From Comamonas fluminis (GTDB taxonomy: Bacteria > Pseudomonadota > Gammaproteobacteria > Burkholderiales > Burkholderiaceae_C), in NCBI RefSeq assembly GCF_019186805.1, contig NZ_CP066783.1, forward strand, positions 983,501 through 1,047,500: a stretch of DNA of 64,000 nucleotides. The letters are read 5' to 3'. The stretch's first letter is position 1, and each line of letters opens with the position of its first letter. The position numbers and the translations under genes were made by a program. Positions 18,778 to 27,550 of the stretch are shown in pieces. Below the pieces are notes generated by a model, which was not told the DNA's origin, did not search any database, and saw nothing but the letters and a program-made list of their open reading frames with translations.

Positions 18778-20652
18778 ATGGAACAGGCAGATTATGTGCA
18801 TCTGGTTCGCGTCAGCGAGATGGCCAGTGCCGAAAACAGTCAGGCGTACCGGCGCAGCGTGGTCATGTTTGCGGCCCTGGGCTATGCATGGGTGCTGGGC
18901 TGCCTGATTCTGGCGCTGTGTCTGCTGCTATGGTCAGGCTCGCACCTGATGGCGGGGCAGTGGCGCTTTGTCTGGATCATGACGGCCATTGCCTCGCTGG
19001 GCCTGTTTTGGAACAGCTTGCGTGCGCTGTGGCTCAAGGTGGACAAGGCCGAAGGCATTGAGGTGATGCCGGAGGACGCCCCGGCGCTGTTCGAAGCGCT
19101 GGAGCGCATTCGCAAAAAGCTCAATGGCCCCAGGATTGACGCCGTTTATCTGAATCAGGATTTCAACGCCAGCATTCGCCAGGTGCCGCGCTGGGGCGTG
19201 CTGGGCGGTGTGCGCAACGAGCTGAATCTGGGCCTGCCGCTGATGATGGCGCAAGACCGCAACCGTTTGCTGGCCGTGCTGGCCCACGAATACGGCCACC
19301 TGCGCGGCGGGCATGGCAAGTTTGGCGCCTGGATTTACCGCACACGACTGAGCTGGACGCGGTTGTACGAGGGCATGCAGGGTGATTCAGGCATTGCCTC
19401 GTTCATCACGCAAAAATTTCTGAACTGGTACTTTCCGCGCTTTCTGGCCAAGACGTTTGCCATGGCGCGCCAGGATGAGTACGAGGCCGACAAGGCCGCT
19501 GCCAGCCTGCTGGGTAAAGGCGTCATGGCCGATGCACTGGTGGAAATCGACGTGCGCCAGCAGTGGTTTGCGCAGAACTTCTGGGCGCTGCACTGGCGAT
19601 CAGCCCGCAAGAAGACCACGCCCACCGGGCCTTTCAGCGCCATGAAGTACTGGCTGGCCCAGCCCGTCAAGCCTGCGTTTGCGCGGCAGGCGCTCAAGGC
19701 CAGTCTGAGCCTGGTCTCGGGCCTGGAAAACACCCACCCCGTGCTGCGCGACCGCGTGGATGCGCTGACGGGGCAGCGCCCGCAACTGCCCCAGCAGTGG
19801 TCTGAGGGTGGCGCGCTGAGTTTGCTGAACCCGCGCAAGCTCAGCGAATGGGCCAAGGCTTTTGACAAGCAATGGTGTGTGGAAAACGCCACCGCCTGGA
19901 AGCAGCACCACGCCCGTCTGGCGCGCAGCGAAGTCGCGCTGGCGCAGCTGAACGGCGAAGGCTATCAGTCTGCGGCTGACCTGCTGCAGCGTGCCCAGCT
20001 CATGCTGCGGCTGGACCCTAACGCCGAAGTGCGTGCGCTGTACGAGGAAGTTTTGCGCCGCGAGCCTGACAACGCCAAGGCGCTGGCCGGAATCATTGAT
20101 GTGCTGCCGCTGGATATGGGCGATGTGCGGCTGCAGTTGCTGGAGCGGCTGTTTGGCCCGCATGTCGAATACCGCTGGTGGGCCGCCAATCAGGCGGTGG
20201 AGCTGCTGGAGTCGCGTCAGCAGATTGGCGTGGAGGGCGAGGAAGCCGCCGCGCTCAAGCTGTGGCGTGAGCGCGTCAGGCAGACCAGCGACCTAGAAGA
20301 TCAGTTCTCGGAGGAGCTGATGCAGACGCCGCTGCTCAACGGCCTGCTGCCCCATGGACTGACAGCGTTTGAGATTTCAGAGATCGAGGCCGAGCTGCGC
20401 AATTTCAGGCCAGTTTCGCAGGCCTGGCTGGTGCGCAAGCAGCTCAACACCATTCGCGGTCGCTCCGTCTATGTGTTGTTTGCCGAGATGGGCGGTCTGG
20501 GCGAGGCCGAGGGCATCACGCTGGGTGAGCAGATTCATGACCGGCTGGAGGTGTCCGGCGTGCTGTATGTAATGCGGGTGGAGCAGGCGGCCATGCGTGA
20601 AGACATTGAGCGCCAGGGGTTCAAGCCGGTTTATCTGCGTGCGCTGGGTTGA
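18778..20652 (+). CDS. M48 family metalloprotease, HtpX-like, with TPR-like C terminus
   Basis: The 624-residue membrane protein has two transmembrane segments at about residues 29-52 and 58-80, then a zinc protease domain with HEYGH (HExxH) in LAHEYGHLRGGHG near residue 169, and a downstream EYEADKAAA that provides the third zinc ligand. From about residue 385 the sequence is alpha-helical with a TPR-like segment (LLQRAQLMLRLDP, EVLRREPDNAKALAG). The family removes misfolded membrane proteins or processes secreted ones. A C-terminal half of this length is not part of E. coli HtpX. Confidence 0.85.
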   Translation: MEQADYVHLVRVSEMASAENSQAYRRSVVMFAALGYAWVLGCLILALCLLLWSGSHLMAGQWRFVWIMTAIASLGLFWNSLRALWLKVDKAEGIEVMPEDAPALFEALERIRKKLNGPRIDAVYLNQDFNASIRQVPRWGVLGGVRNELNLGLPLMMAQDRNRLLAVLAHEYGHLRGGHGKFGAWIYRTRLSWTRLYEGMQGDSGIASFITQKFLNWYFPRFLAKTFAMARQDEYEADKAAASLLGKGVMADALVEIDVRQQWFAQNFWALHWRSARKKTTPTGPFSAMKYWLAQPVKPAFARQALKASLSLVSGLENTHPVLRDRVDALTGQRPQLPQQWSEGGALSLLNPRKLSEWAKAFDKQWCVENATAWKQHHARLARSEVALAQLNGEGYQSAADLLQRAQLMLRLDPNAEVRALYEEVLRREPDNAKALAGIIDVLPLDMGDVRLQLLERLFGPHVEYRWWAANQAVELLESRQQIGVEGEEAAALKLWRERVRQTSDLEDQFSEELMQTPLLNGLLPHGLTAFEISEIEAELRNFRPVSQAWLVRKQLNTIRGRSVYVLFAEMGGLGEAEGITLGEQIHDRLEVSGVLYVMRVEQAAMREDIERQGFKPVYLRALG

Positions 20653-20662
20653 GGCCTTCATA

Positions 20663-20752
20663 AACCGTAGCGGCTACCGCTTGATCTGATTGCAGTCTGA
20701 CCTGTATTGGCAGGGAAACCAATGCCGATAAAGCGCTGGCAGCTATGGTTTT
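20663..20752. repeat. Dispersed AGCGCTT repeat, long copy with inner hairpin
   Basis: Left arm ACCGTAGCGGCTACCGCTT and right arm AAGCGCTGGCAGCTATGGTT surround a centre with its own ATTGG/CCAAT stem. It lies between the M48 gene and the methyltransferase gene. Confidence 0.65.
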
Positions 20753-20831
20753 TGCGAAGCACCTGCCAGTGGTGTACCGGGCTGTCAGAGGGCGTCATAT
20801 GGATATGCGGGCAGTGGGACAATTGCGCCCT

Positions 20832-22163
20832 ATGCATCCCAAAGCCCTTCTCGACGCTTGCTCTGAACTCGTCAAGCGCGCCCTGACATTTGAACACCCG
20901 GCCGATGCCGTGGTGTCCCGCTTCTTCCGCGAAAACCGCTACTTGGGTCCGCGTGAGCGCGCCACTCTGGCTGAAACCACTTACACCGTGCTGCGCAAAA
21001 AGCTGCTGTTTGAAGCGCTGGCACATTCGGGCAGCGGTGCACGCGAGCGCCGCCTTGCCATTCTGGGCTTTGCCGCCGTGCTGCGTGAGCAGGCCAGGAA
21101 AGAGGGCAAGGTCAAAAACAAGGACGGTCAGGACAGCGAAACCTTTATCAAGGCCGCGCTGGCTCCTCAGGAACTCAAGTGGCTGGCCGCCTGCGACGGC
21201 ATCAAGCCCGAAGAGCTGATGGAAGCGCACCGCCACAATCTGCCCGAGTGGCTGGTGGAGCCGCTCAAGGCCCAGCTGGGCGAAGACTTCTGGGCGCTGG
21301 CTGCCAGCATGGAGCAGGCAGCTCCGCTGGATCTGCGCGTCAATACGCTCAACGACAAGCGCTCTGATGTGCGTAAAGAGCTGGAAAAAGCCGGTATCAA
21401 GGCTGAAATTACGCCATTTTCTCCCGTGGGCCTGCGTGTGGATGGCAAGCCCGCTCTGGCCAAAGTGGATGCTTTCAACCGCGGCGCCATTGAGGTGCAG
21501 GATGAAGGCTCGCAGTTGCTGGCCCTGATGCTGGACGCCAAGCGTGGCGAGATGGTGGTGGACTTCTGCGCTGGCGCTGGTGGCAAGACGCTGGCCATTG
21601 GCGCAGCCATGCGCAACACCGGCCGCCTGTATGCGTTTGACGTGTCGGGCCACCGCCTGGATGCCCTCAAGCCGCGTCTGGCACGCTCGGGCCTGTCGAA
21701 TGTGCACCCCGCAGCCATCGCCCACGAGCGCGATGAACGCATCAAGCGCCTGGCTGGCAAGATTGACCGCGTGCTGGTCGATGCGCCTTGCTCGGGCCTG
21801 GGTACCCTGCGCCGCAATCCCGATCTGAAGTGGCGCCAGAGCGCCAAGGCCGTGGAAGAGCTGACCGTCAAGCAGGCGTCCATCCTGGAAAGCAGCGCCC
21901 GTCTGGTCAAGGCCGGTGGCCGTCTGATCTACGCCACTTGCTCCATCTTGCCTCAGGAAAACGAAGCCATTGCCGAAGCCTTCAGCGCGGCGCACCCCGA
22001 GTTTGTGCAGCTCAGCGCTGGCGAGGTGCTGGAGCAGCTCAAGATCGAAGGTGGCGACAAGCTATGCGCCGGTGGTGAAGATGGCAGGCGCTATCTGCGT
22101 CTGTGGCCGCATCAGCATGAAACAGACGGATTTTTCGCAGCCGTTTGGGTTAAGAAGGCGTAA
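20832..22163 (+). CDS. RsmB/NOP-family rRNA cytosine-C5 methyltransferase
   Basis: The 443-residue protein has an N-terminal NusB-like helical region (RFFRENRYLGPRERATLAE) and a C-terminal Rossmann methyltransferase. DFCAGAGGKTLAIGA binds SAM; the two catalytic cysteines are in DAPCSGLGTLRRNP and ATCSILPQEN. The expected reaction is m5C formation in 16S rRNA, as by RsmB, although related NOP-type enzymes modify other positions. I chose ATG 20832 (MHPKALLD); the frame is open to 20745 but that part overlaps the dispersed repeat. Confidence 0.92.
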   Translation: MHPKALLDACSELVKRALTFEHPADAVVSRFFRENRYLGPRERATLAETTYTVLRKKLLFEALAHSGSGARERRLAILGFAAVLREQARKEGKVKNKDGQDSETFIKAALAPQELKWLAACDGIKPEELMEAHRHNLPEWLVEPLKAQLGEDFWALAASMEQAAPLDLRVNTLNDKRSDVRKELEKAGIKAEITPFSPVGLRVDGKPALAKVDAFNRGAIEVQDEGSQLLALMLDAKRGEMVVDFCAGAGGKTLAIGAAMRNTGRLYAFDVSGHRLDALKPRLARSGLSNVHPAAIAHERDERIKRLAGKIDRVLVDAPCSGLGTLRRNPDLKWRQSAKAVEELTVKQASILESSARLVKAGGRLIYATCSILPQENEAIAEAFSAAHPEFVQLSAGEVLEQLKIEGGDKLCAGGEDGRRYLRLWPHQHETDGFFAAVWVKKA

Positions 22164-22203
22164 CTTCGGTGCAAATCTGCTGCCCAGTGTCAGTCAAATG
22201 ACT

Positions 22204-22231
22204 TTGGGTTTGTAGGTAGTTCGCCTAAAAT
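22204..22231 (+). promoter_or_regulatory. Candidate promoter of the desaturase gene
   Basis: TTGGGT and TAAAAT are spaced 16 bp. The predicted transcript would begin at the hairpin at 22238. The -35 box is weak. Confidence 0.4.
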
Positions 22232-22237
22232 AAAACG

Positions 22238-22270
22238 ACCGTGCTTTATTGGATGAAGCACGGTTTTTTT
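22238..22270 (+). terminator. Terminator-like hairpin in front of the desaturase gene
   Basis: ACCGTGCTT and AAGCACGGT form a perfect 9 bp stem with a 9 base loop and are followed by seven T. It ends only 18 bp before the desaturase start. It may simply end the methyltransferase transcript, or act as an attenuator at the desaturase 5' end. Confidence 0.7.
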
Positions 22271-22288
22271 GCCAAAGGCTTGTGAAGT

Positions 22289-23509
22289 ATGTCGCTGGAT
22301 ATTGGATTGATCTGGAATGCCGTCCTGAACTGGGCGGCCAACGGTCTGTGGGATCTGTCCTGGTGGCAGCTGCTGCTGTACGCCTTGTTCACCACCCATA
22401 TCACCATTGCGGCGGTCACCATCTTTTTGCACCGTTGCCAGGCCCATCGCTCGCTGGATTTGGGGCCGATTCCTTCGCATTTCTTCCGTTTCTGGCTGTG
22501 GCTGGGCACGGGCATGGTTACCAAGGAATGGGTAGCCATTCACCGCAAGCACCATGCCAAGTGTGAAACAGAGGAAGACCCCCACAGCCCGCAGACACGC
22601 GGCCTGAACAAGGTGATGCGCGAAGGCGCCGAGTTGTACCGCGAAGAAGCCAAAAACGCGGAAACTCTCAAGAAATACGGCCACGGCACACCTGACGACT
22701 GGATGGAGCGCAATGTCTATCGCCACTCGGTGCTGGGCCCTTCGCTGATGCTCATCATCAATGTGGCGCTGTTTGGTGCCATTGGTCTGACGATCTGGGC
22801 TGCGCAGATGGTCTGGATTCCTTTCTGGGCCGCTGGCGTCGTCAATGGTCTGGGCCATTTCTGGGGCTATCGCAACTACGAAGCCGTGGATGCTTCCACC
22901 AATCTGTCTCCCTGGGGCATCATCATTGGTGGCGAAGAGCTGCATAACAACCACCATACGTACCCAACGTCGGCCAAGTTCTCGGTAAAGCCTTACGAGT
23001 TCGATATCGGCTGGGTCTATATCAGCATCATGCAAAAGCTGGGCTGGGCCAAGGTCAAGAAGACACCACCCCGCCTGCGCAGCGGTGTGGTCAAGCCTGT
23101 GGCTGATGAGCTGACGCTGGAAGCCATCATTGCCAACCGCTACGAAGTCATGGCCCGCTATGCGCGTGGGGTGCGTGCTGCGGTGCAGCAGGAGCTGGAC
23201 CTGCTCAAGCAAAAGCAGGCTCACAAGTCGGATGTTTCGCTGCTCAAGGGCGTGCAGCGCTGGCTGCATCGTGATGCGGACAAGGTGCCTGAGGGCGCCC
23301 AAGGGCAGCTGGCCCAGGCCCGCGCCGCGCATCCGGTGATTGACCAGATGCTGACCATGCGCGAGGAGCTGCGCCAGCTGTGGCTTAACACCACGCTGAA
23401 CCGCGAGCAACTGACAGGTCAGCTGCAGGCATGGTGCCAGCGTGCGGAAGCCAGCGGCATTGCCGTGCTCAAGGACTTTTCCGTCAAGTTGCGCGCCGCC
23501 CAGGCTTGA
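22289..23509 (+). CDS. Acyl-CoA/acyl-lipid fatty acid desaturase
   Basis: The 406-residue membrane protein has the three histidine boxes of di-iron desaturases: HRCQAH at residues 48-53, HRKHH at 85-89 and HNNHH at about 218-222. Hydrophobic segments lie around residues 20-45, 62-80, 155-180 and 185-205. It should introduce a cis double bond, probably Delta9, into acyl chains, adjusting membrane fluidity. The C-terminal 120 residues are hydrophilic and helical, longer than in minimal desaturases. A terminator-like hairpin precedes the start codon at very short distance. Confidence 0.92.
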   Translation: MSLDIGLIWNAVLNWAANGLWDLSWWQLLLYALFTTHITIAAVTIFLHRCQAHRSLDLGPIPSHFFRFWLWLGTGMVTKEWVAIHRKHHAKCETEEDPHSPQTRGLNKVMREGAELYREEAKNAETLKKYGHGTPDDWMERNVYRHSVLGPSLMLIINVALFGAIGLTIWAAQMVWIPFWAAGVVNGLGHFWGYRNYEAVDASTNLSPWGIIIGGEELHNNHHTYPTSAKFSVKPYEFDIGWVYISIMQKLGWAKVKKTPPRLRSGVVKPVADELTLEAIIANRYEVMARYARGVRAAVQQELDLLKQKQAHKSDVSLLKGVQRWLHRDADKVPEGAQGQLAQARAAHPVIDQMLTMREELRQLWLNTTLNREQLTGQLQAWCQRAEASGIAVLKDFSVKLRAAQA

Positions 23510-23855
23510 AGCTGCTGCTCAGCTGACCGAGACAGCTCACGACCAACCGCCCCAGCCTCGCAAGAGCGGGGCGGTTTTCTTTGGGCGCTGGCAGGCTCAT
23601 CTGCACTTGCACGCGGCTGCGCTGCTCCACGCATTGCAGCTGCACCCAGAGCGCTGCAGGCGCACGCCAGCTTTGCCCGTTGTGCAGGCGCAGGCTGTAG
23701 CCGCTGCAGGCATCGAGTGTGGATAGCGGCGTGGTGGACAGCAGCAGGGCTTCACCCAGGCAGATCACCGTGCTGCCCTCAGGCAGAGCCAGTGTCAGCA
23801 GATGGCCGGGAGTCAGGGGATGCAGCTGTGTGCTGCTGGCGCCTTCGGTGTGCAT
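23484..23855 (-). CDS. Small protein, possibly DUF2917
   Basis: The 123-residue protein has no membrane segment. Its central part (LTPGHLLTLALPEGSTVICL, then GEALLLSTTPLS and SLRLHNGQSW) resembles the beta-rich, cupin-like DUF2917 family, whose genes are often found beside MocR-type regulators, as here. The match is from memory and weak. The last 8 codons overlap the desaturase 3' end, and the desaturase terminator lies inside the C-terminal coding part. It starts 204 bp from the MocR start codon and is divergent from it. Confidence 0.5.
   Translation of the reverse strand: MHTEGASSTQLHPLTPGHLLTLALPEGSTVICLGEALLLSTTPLSTLDACSGYSLRLHNGQSWRAPAALWVQLQCVEQRSRVQVQMSLPAPKENRPALARLGRLVVSCLGQLSSSFKPGRRAT
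23545..23582 (+). terminator. Terminator of the desaturase gene
   Basis: AACCGCCCC and GGGGCGGTT form a perfect 9 bp stem followed by TTCTTT. It lies inside the convergent small ORF. Confidence 0.8.
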
Positions 23856-23963
23856 GGAGAGCCTCTGTTTTCAGTGAATCAGGGCCTCTAGCGTAGGTTT
23901 ACGGGCTGTTTTGCAACAGGCACAGCCGCCGCTTTGTGCGGGCGTAGCAGTGCGGTTTGCATG

Positions 23964-24016
23964 CGCTCTGTTCTGGTGTCTGTGAGACGTATCTGTATCT
24001 GTTGCAGAACAGAGCG
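23964..24016. promoter_or_regulatory. Operator-like inverted and direct repeats before the MocR gene
   Basis: CGCTCTGTTCTG (23964-23975) and CAGAACAGAGCG (24005-24016) are a perfect 12 bp inverted repeat. Between and overlapping them lie tandem ATCTGT ATCTGT (23991-24002). The right arm is 42 bp before the start codon, suiting autoregulation. Confidence 0.6.
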
Positions 24017-24058
24017 TGCTGGCATGATGGGGTTCCAAGCCTGCTTGCCTTCACCATC

Positions 24059-25561
24059 ATGCTGACACCTGCTGCTCTTGAACCCTCTTCGGCCTTGCCG
24101 CTGTATCAGCGGCTGGCAGCGCATTACAGCAGTGCAGTGGCGCTGGGTACGCTGAAGGTGGGCGAGCGCATGCCGTCGGTGCGCGAGCTGATGGCGCGGC
24201 ATGAGATCAGTCTGTCCACTGCTTTGCAGATGCTGCGCTATCTGGAAGAGCAGGGGCATGTCGAGGCCAGGCCCAGGGTGGGCTATTTTGTACGCTCCAC
24301 TGGAGTGGGGCTGCCGCTGACCAGCGAGCCGGACTTGAGCCAGCCTGTGCAGCCCAATCCACACGCCCATTTCGTGGGTATCAACGAACATATCTCGCTG
24401 CTGCTGGAGCGCGGCCGCCAGGCCGAGGTCTATGTGGATCTGGGGGGCTGCACCCCACCGCCAGAGCTGTTTGATCACCAGTTTCTGAACAGAACAGTCA
24501 ATCAGCTGCTGCGCGAGCATCCAACGCTGCTGTCCCAGGGGCGCTCATTGCTGGCTAATCAGGGCAATCACCCCGATTTTCAGCAAGCCATGGCGCGCAG
24601 GGCGCTGGCGATTGGTATTCGCGTGGCGCCCGCTGATGTGCTGGCGACGACGGGCAATTCTGAGGGCGTGAGTCTGGCGCTGGCGGCTGTGGCATCACCG
24701 GGCGATATGGTGGCGGTGGAGTCGCCCACCTATTACGGCCTGCTGCAGGTGGTGGAGTCGCTGAAGCTCAATACGCTGGAAATTCCCTGCAGCCCGCGCA
24801 CGGGCATGTCCATCGAAGCGTTGGAGCTGGCATTTCAGACGCAGCCGCGCCTGAAAGCGGTAGTGGTGGTGCCCGAGCTGCAGATGCCGCTGGGTGCGCG
24901 CATGCCCGATGAGCACAAGGCCAGACTGGTAGCGCTGTGCGCAGCCCATGGCGCGGCCTTGATTGAGGATGACTCCTACGGTCTGTTTGTCGAAGGCCCG
25001 CAGGCGGCGCGGCCACTCAAGGCCTGGGACAGCGTTTCCGGCCATATCATTTATTGCCAGGCTTTCAATAAAAGCCTGGCGCCGGGTCTGCGCCAGGGCT
25101 GGATGAATGCCGGGCAGTGGCATGGCCGGGTGCAGATGCTGAAATTTGCCCAGAGTCGCAATACCCAGACGCTGGGGCAACTGGTGGTTGCGCAGGTACT
25201 GGGCTCGCCCACGCACCAGCGCAGCATGGAAAAGCTCAGGCAGCAGCTCAAGAAGCAGCGCGAAGCCATGGCGCGCCTGGTGGCCCGGCATTTCCCTCTG
25301 GGTACGCGAATGAGTTTGCCCACTGGTGGCCTGTGCCTGTGGCTGGAGTTTCCTGCGCAGATGTCCACCGCCGAGCTGTTTACGGCGGCGCTGAGCAAGG
25401 GCATACGCATTGCGCCGGGAAGCATGTTTTCCAATTCCGGGCGCTATGAGCATTGCATGCGTCTGGCCTGTACCAGCCCGGTCACTGCGCTGATGGAGCA
25501 GGCAATGAAAGAACTGGGTGCCATGGCCTGCCAGCAACTGGGGCAAAGTGCACGCGGCTGA
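24059..25561 (+). CDS. MocR/GntR-type regulator with aminotransferase domain
   Basis: The 500-residue protein fuses an N-terminal GntR winged helix (LYQRLAAHYSSAV, GERMPSVRELMARH, about residues 15-80) to a fold-type I PLP aminotransferase domain. The PLP lysine is expected in AFNKSLAPGLRQGW; EDDSYGLFV is also conserved. Such proteins sense PLP or an amino-compound adduct and regulate divergent genes. I chose ATG 24059 because it starts the GntR domain properly; the frame is open from 23957 but that would cover the inverted repeat. A bidirectional terminator follows. Confidence 0.9.
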   Translation: MLTPAALEPSSALPLYQRLAAHYSSAVALGTLKVGERMPSVRELMARHEISLSTALQMLRYLEEQGHVEARPRVGYFVRSTGVGLPLTSEPDLSQPVQPNPHAHFVGINEHISLLLERGRQAEVYVDLGGCTPPPELFDHQFLNRTVNQLLREHPTLLSQGRSLLANQGNHPDFQQAMARRALAIGIRVAPADVLATTGNSEGVSLALAAVASPGDMVAVESPTYYGLLQVVESLKLNTLEIPCSPRTGMSIEALELAFQTQPRLKAVVVVPELQMPLGARMPDEHKARLVALCAAHGAALIEDDSYGLFVEGPQAARPLKAWDSVSGHIIYCQAFNKSLAPGLRQGWMNAGQWHGRVQMLKFAQSRNTQTLGQLVVAQVLGSPTHQRSMEKLRQQLKKQREAMARLVARHFPLGTRMSLPTGGLCLWLEFPAQMSTAELFTAALSKGIRIAPGSMFSNSGRYEHCMRLACTSPVTALMEQAMKELGAMACQQLGQSARG

Positions 25562-25576
25562 AATCGTCGCAGACAT

Positions 25577-25612
25577 AAAAAAACCGCCTGCACTTGCGTG
25601 AGGCGGTTTTAT
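25577..25612. terminator. Bidirectional terminator between MocR gene and rpmG
   Basis: AAAACCGCCT and AGGCGGTTTT form a perfect 10 bp stem, with an A-run before and TTTT at the end of the stem. It serves both convergent transcripts. Confidence 0.85.
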
Positions 25613-25625
25613 CAGCAAGGCCGAA

Positions 25626-25796
25626 TTACTTCAGCTTCACTTCCTTGTACTCGACGTGCTTGCGAGCCTTGGGGTCGAACTTAGAGATCGACATCTTTTC
25701 AGGCATCGTCTTCTTGTTCTTGGTAGTGGTGTAGAAGTGGCCGGTACCTGCAGTAGATTCCAGCTTGATCTTGTCGCGTCCGCCTTTAGCAGCCAT
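25626..25796 (-). CDS. rpmG: 50S ribosomal protein L33
   Basis: The 56-residue protein starts [20 protein letters not shown] and ends [11 protein letters not shown], the L33 form without zinc-binding cysteines, as in E. coli. It directly follows rpmB on the minus strand with 20 bp between, the usual rpmB-rpmG order. A ribosome site AGGAG lies before the ATG. The frame is short and easily overlooked. Confidence 0.97.
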   Translation of the reverse strand: MAAKGGRDKIKLESTAGTGHFYTTTKNKKTMPEKMSISKFDPKARKHVEYKEVKLK

Positions 25797-25816
25797 GGTG
25801 TTTCTCCTTCAGGAAA

Positions 25817-26050
25817 TTAAGCTTGGCCACGAGCGCGCATGTCTGCGAGCACGGAGTCAATACCGTTCTTGTCGATCAGGCGCAGAGCAGCGCTGGAAAC
25901 GCGCAGACGCACCCAACGGTTCTCGGTTTCCACCCAGAAACGACGGTATTGCAGGTTAGGCAGGAAACGACGCTTGGTCTTGTTGTTGGCGTGGGAAACA
26001 TTGTTGCCCACCATGGGCTTCTTGCCCGTAACTTCACATACGCGTGCCAT
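25817..26050 (-). CDS. rpmB: 50S ribosomal protein L28
   Basis: The 77-residue protein has the L28 signature [20 protein letters not shown] and [15 protein letters not shown]. It is the C- form: only one cysteine, no zinc ribbon. It is the first gene of the rpmB-rpmG operon. The upstream region of about 175 bp to a TATAAT element is non-coding and would be a long leader. Confidence 0.97.
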   Translation of the reverse strand: MARVCEVTGKKPMVGNNVSHANNKTKRRFLPNLQYRRFWVETENRWVRLRVSSAALRLIDKNGIDSVLADMRARGQA

Positions 26051-26224
26051 TTGGACACTCCGATAGTTGAATCGGCCGCCGGCTCTGAGCTCCCGCTTGC
26101 GCAGCAGGATGTGCCGACAACCTCACCTCGCCAGTTTGTAATGGGTGGCGGTGGCCCGATTGCGGAAGTCCTGGGCAACGGCAATGCAAAGAAAGCGCGA
26201 AGCTGGAATTCAGCAAAGTCTGCG

Positions 26225-26230
26225 ATTATA
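26225..26230 (-). promoter_or_regulatory. Candidate -10 element for rpmB-rpmG
   Basis: A perfect TATAAT reads on the minus strand. No good -35 box is placed 16-18 bp upstream; that position falls in the trxB terminator. Confidence 0.45.
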
Positions 26231-26240
26231 GCGTTTCCGC

Positions 26241-26290
26241 AAAAAAGCCCCCGGTTTCAGCCAAAGCAGGCCAAACCCAAGGGCTTTTGC
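26241..26290 (-). terminator. Terminator of trxB
   Basis: On the minus strand AAAAGCCC pairs with GGGCTTTT, enclosing an inner GGTTT/AAACC stem, and ends in six T. It lies about 50 bp after the trxB stop. Confidence 0.75.
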
Positions 26291-26336
26291 TTCGAATGAG
26301 CGCTAACCGTTCAAACGAAGGGATGCATTGCTGCGA

Positions 26337-27335
<999 letters not shown>

Positions 27336-27550
27336 TCATGAAAACATGGAATAAGGTATGGGAGTATCGCTCCACATCAAGGCCTGCGTGTTCAGCAGTC
27401 TTAATCACCGAAATTGTTAAAAATGATAGTGACACCGGGGTTGCAGCCCCTGCAAGCCGTGCTTTGTTGCATGTGCTTGCATTACGCTTGTAGCCCTCTT
27501 GGCCGAATGTGCCGCTTGGATAAGGGCCTAAGGTAAGCTTGCGCCTGCGT

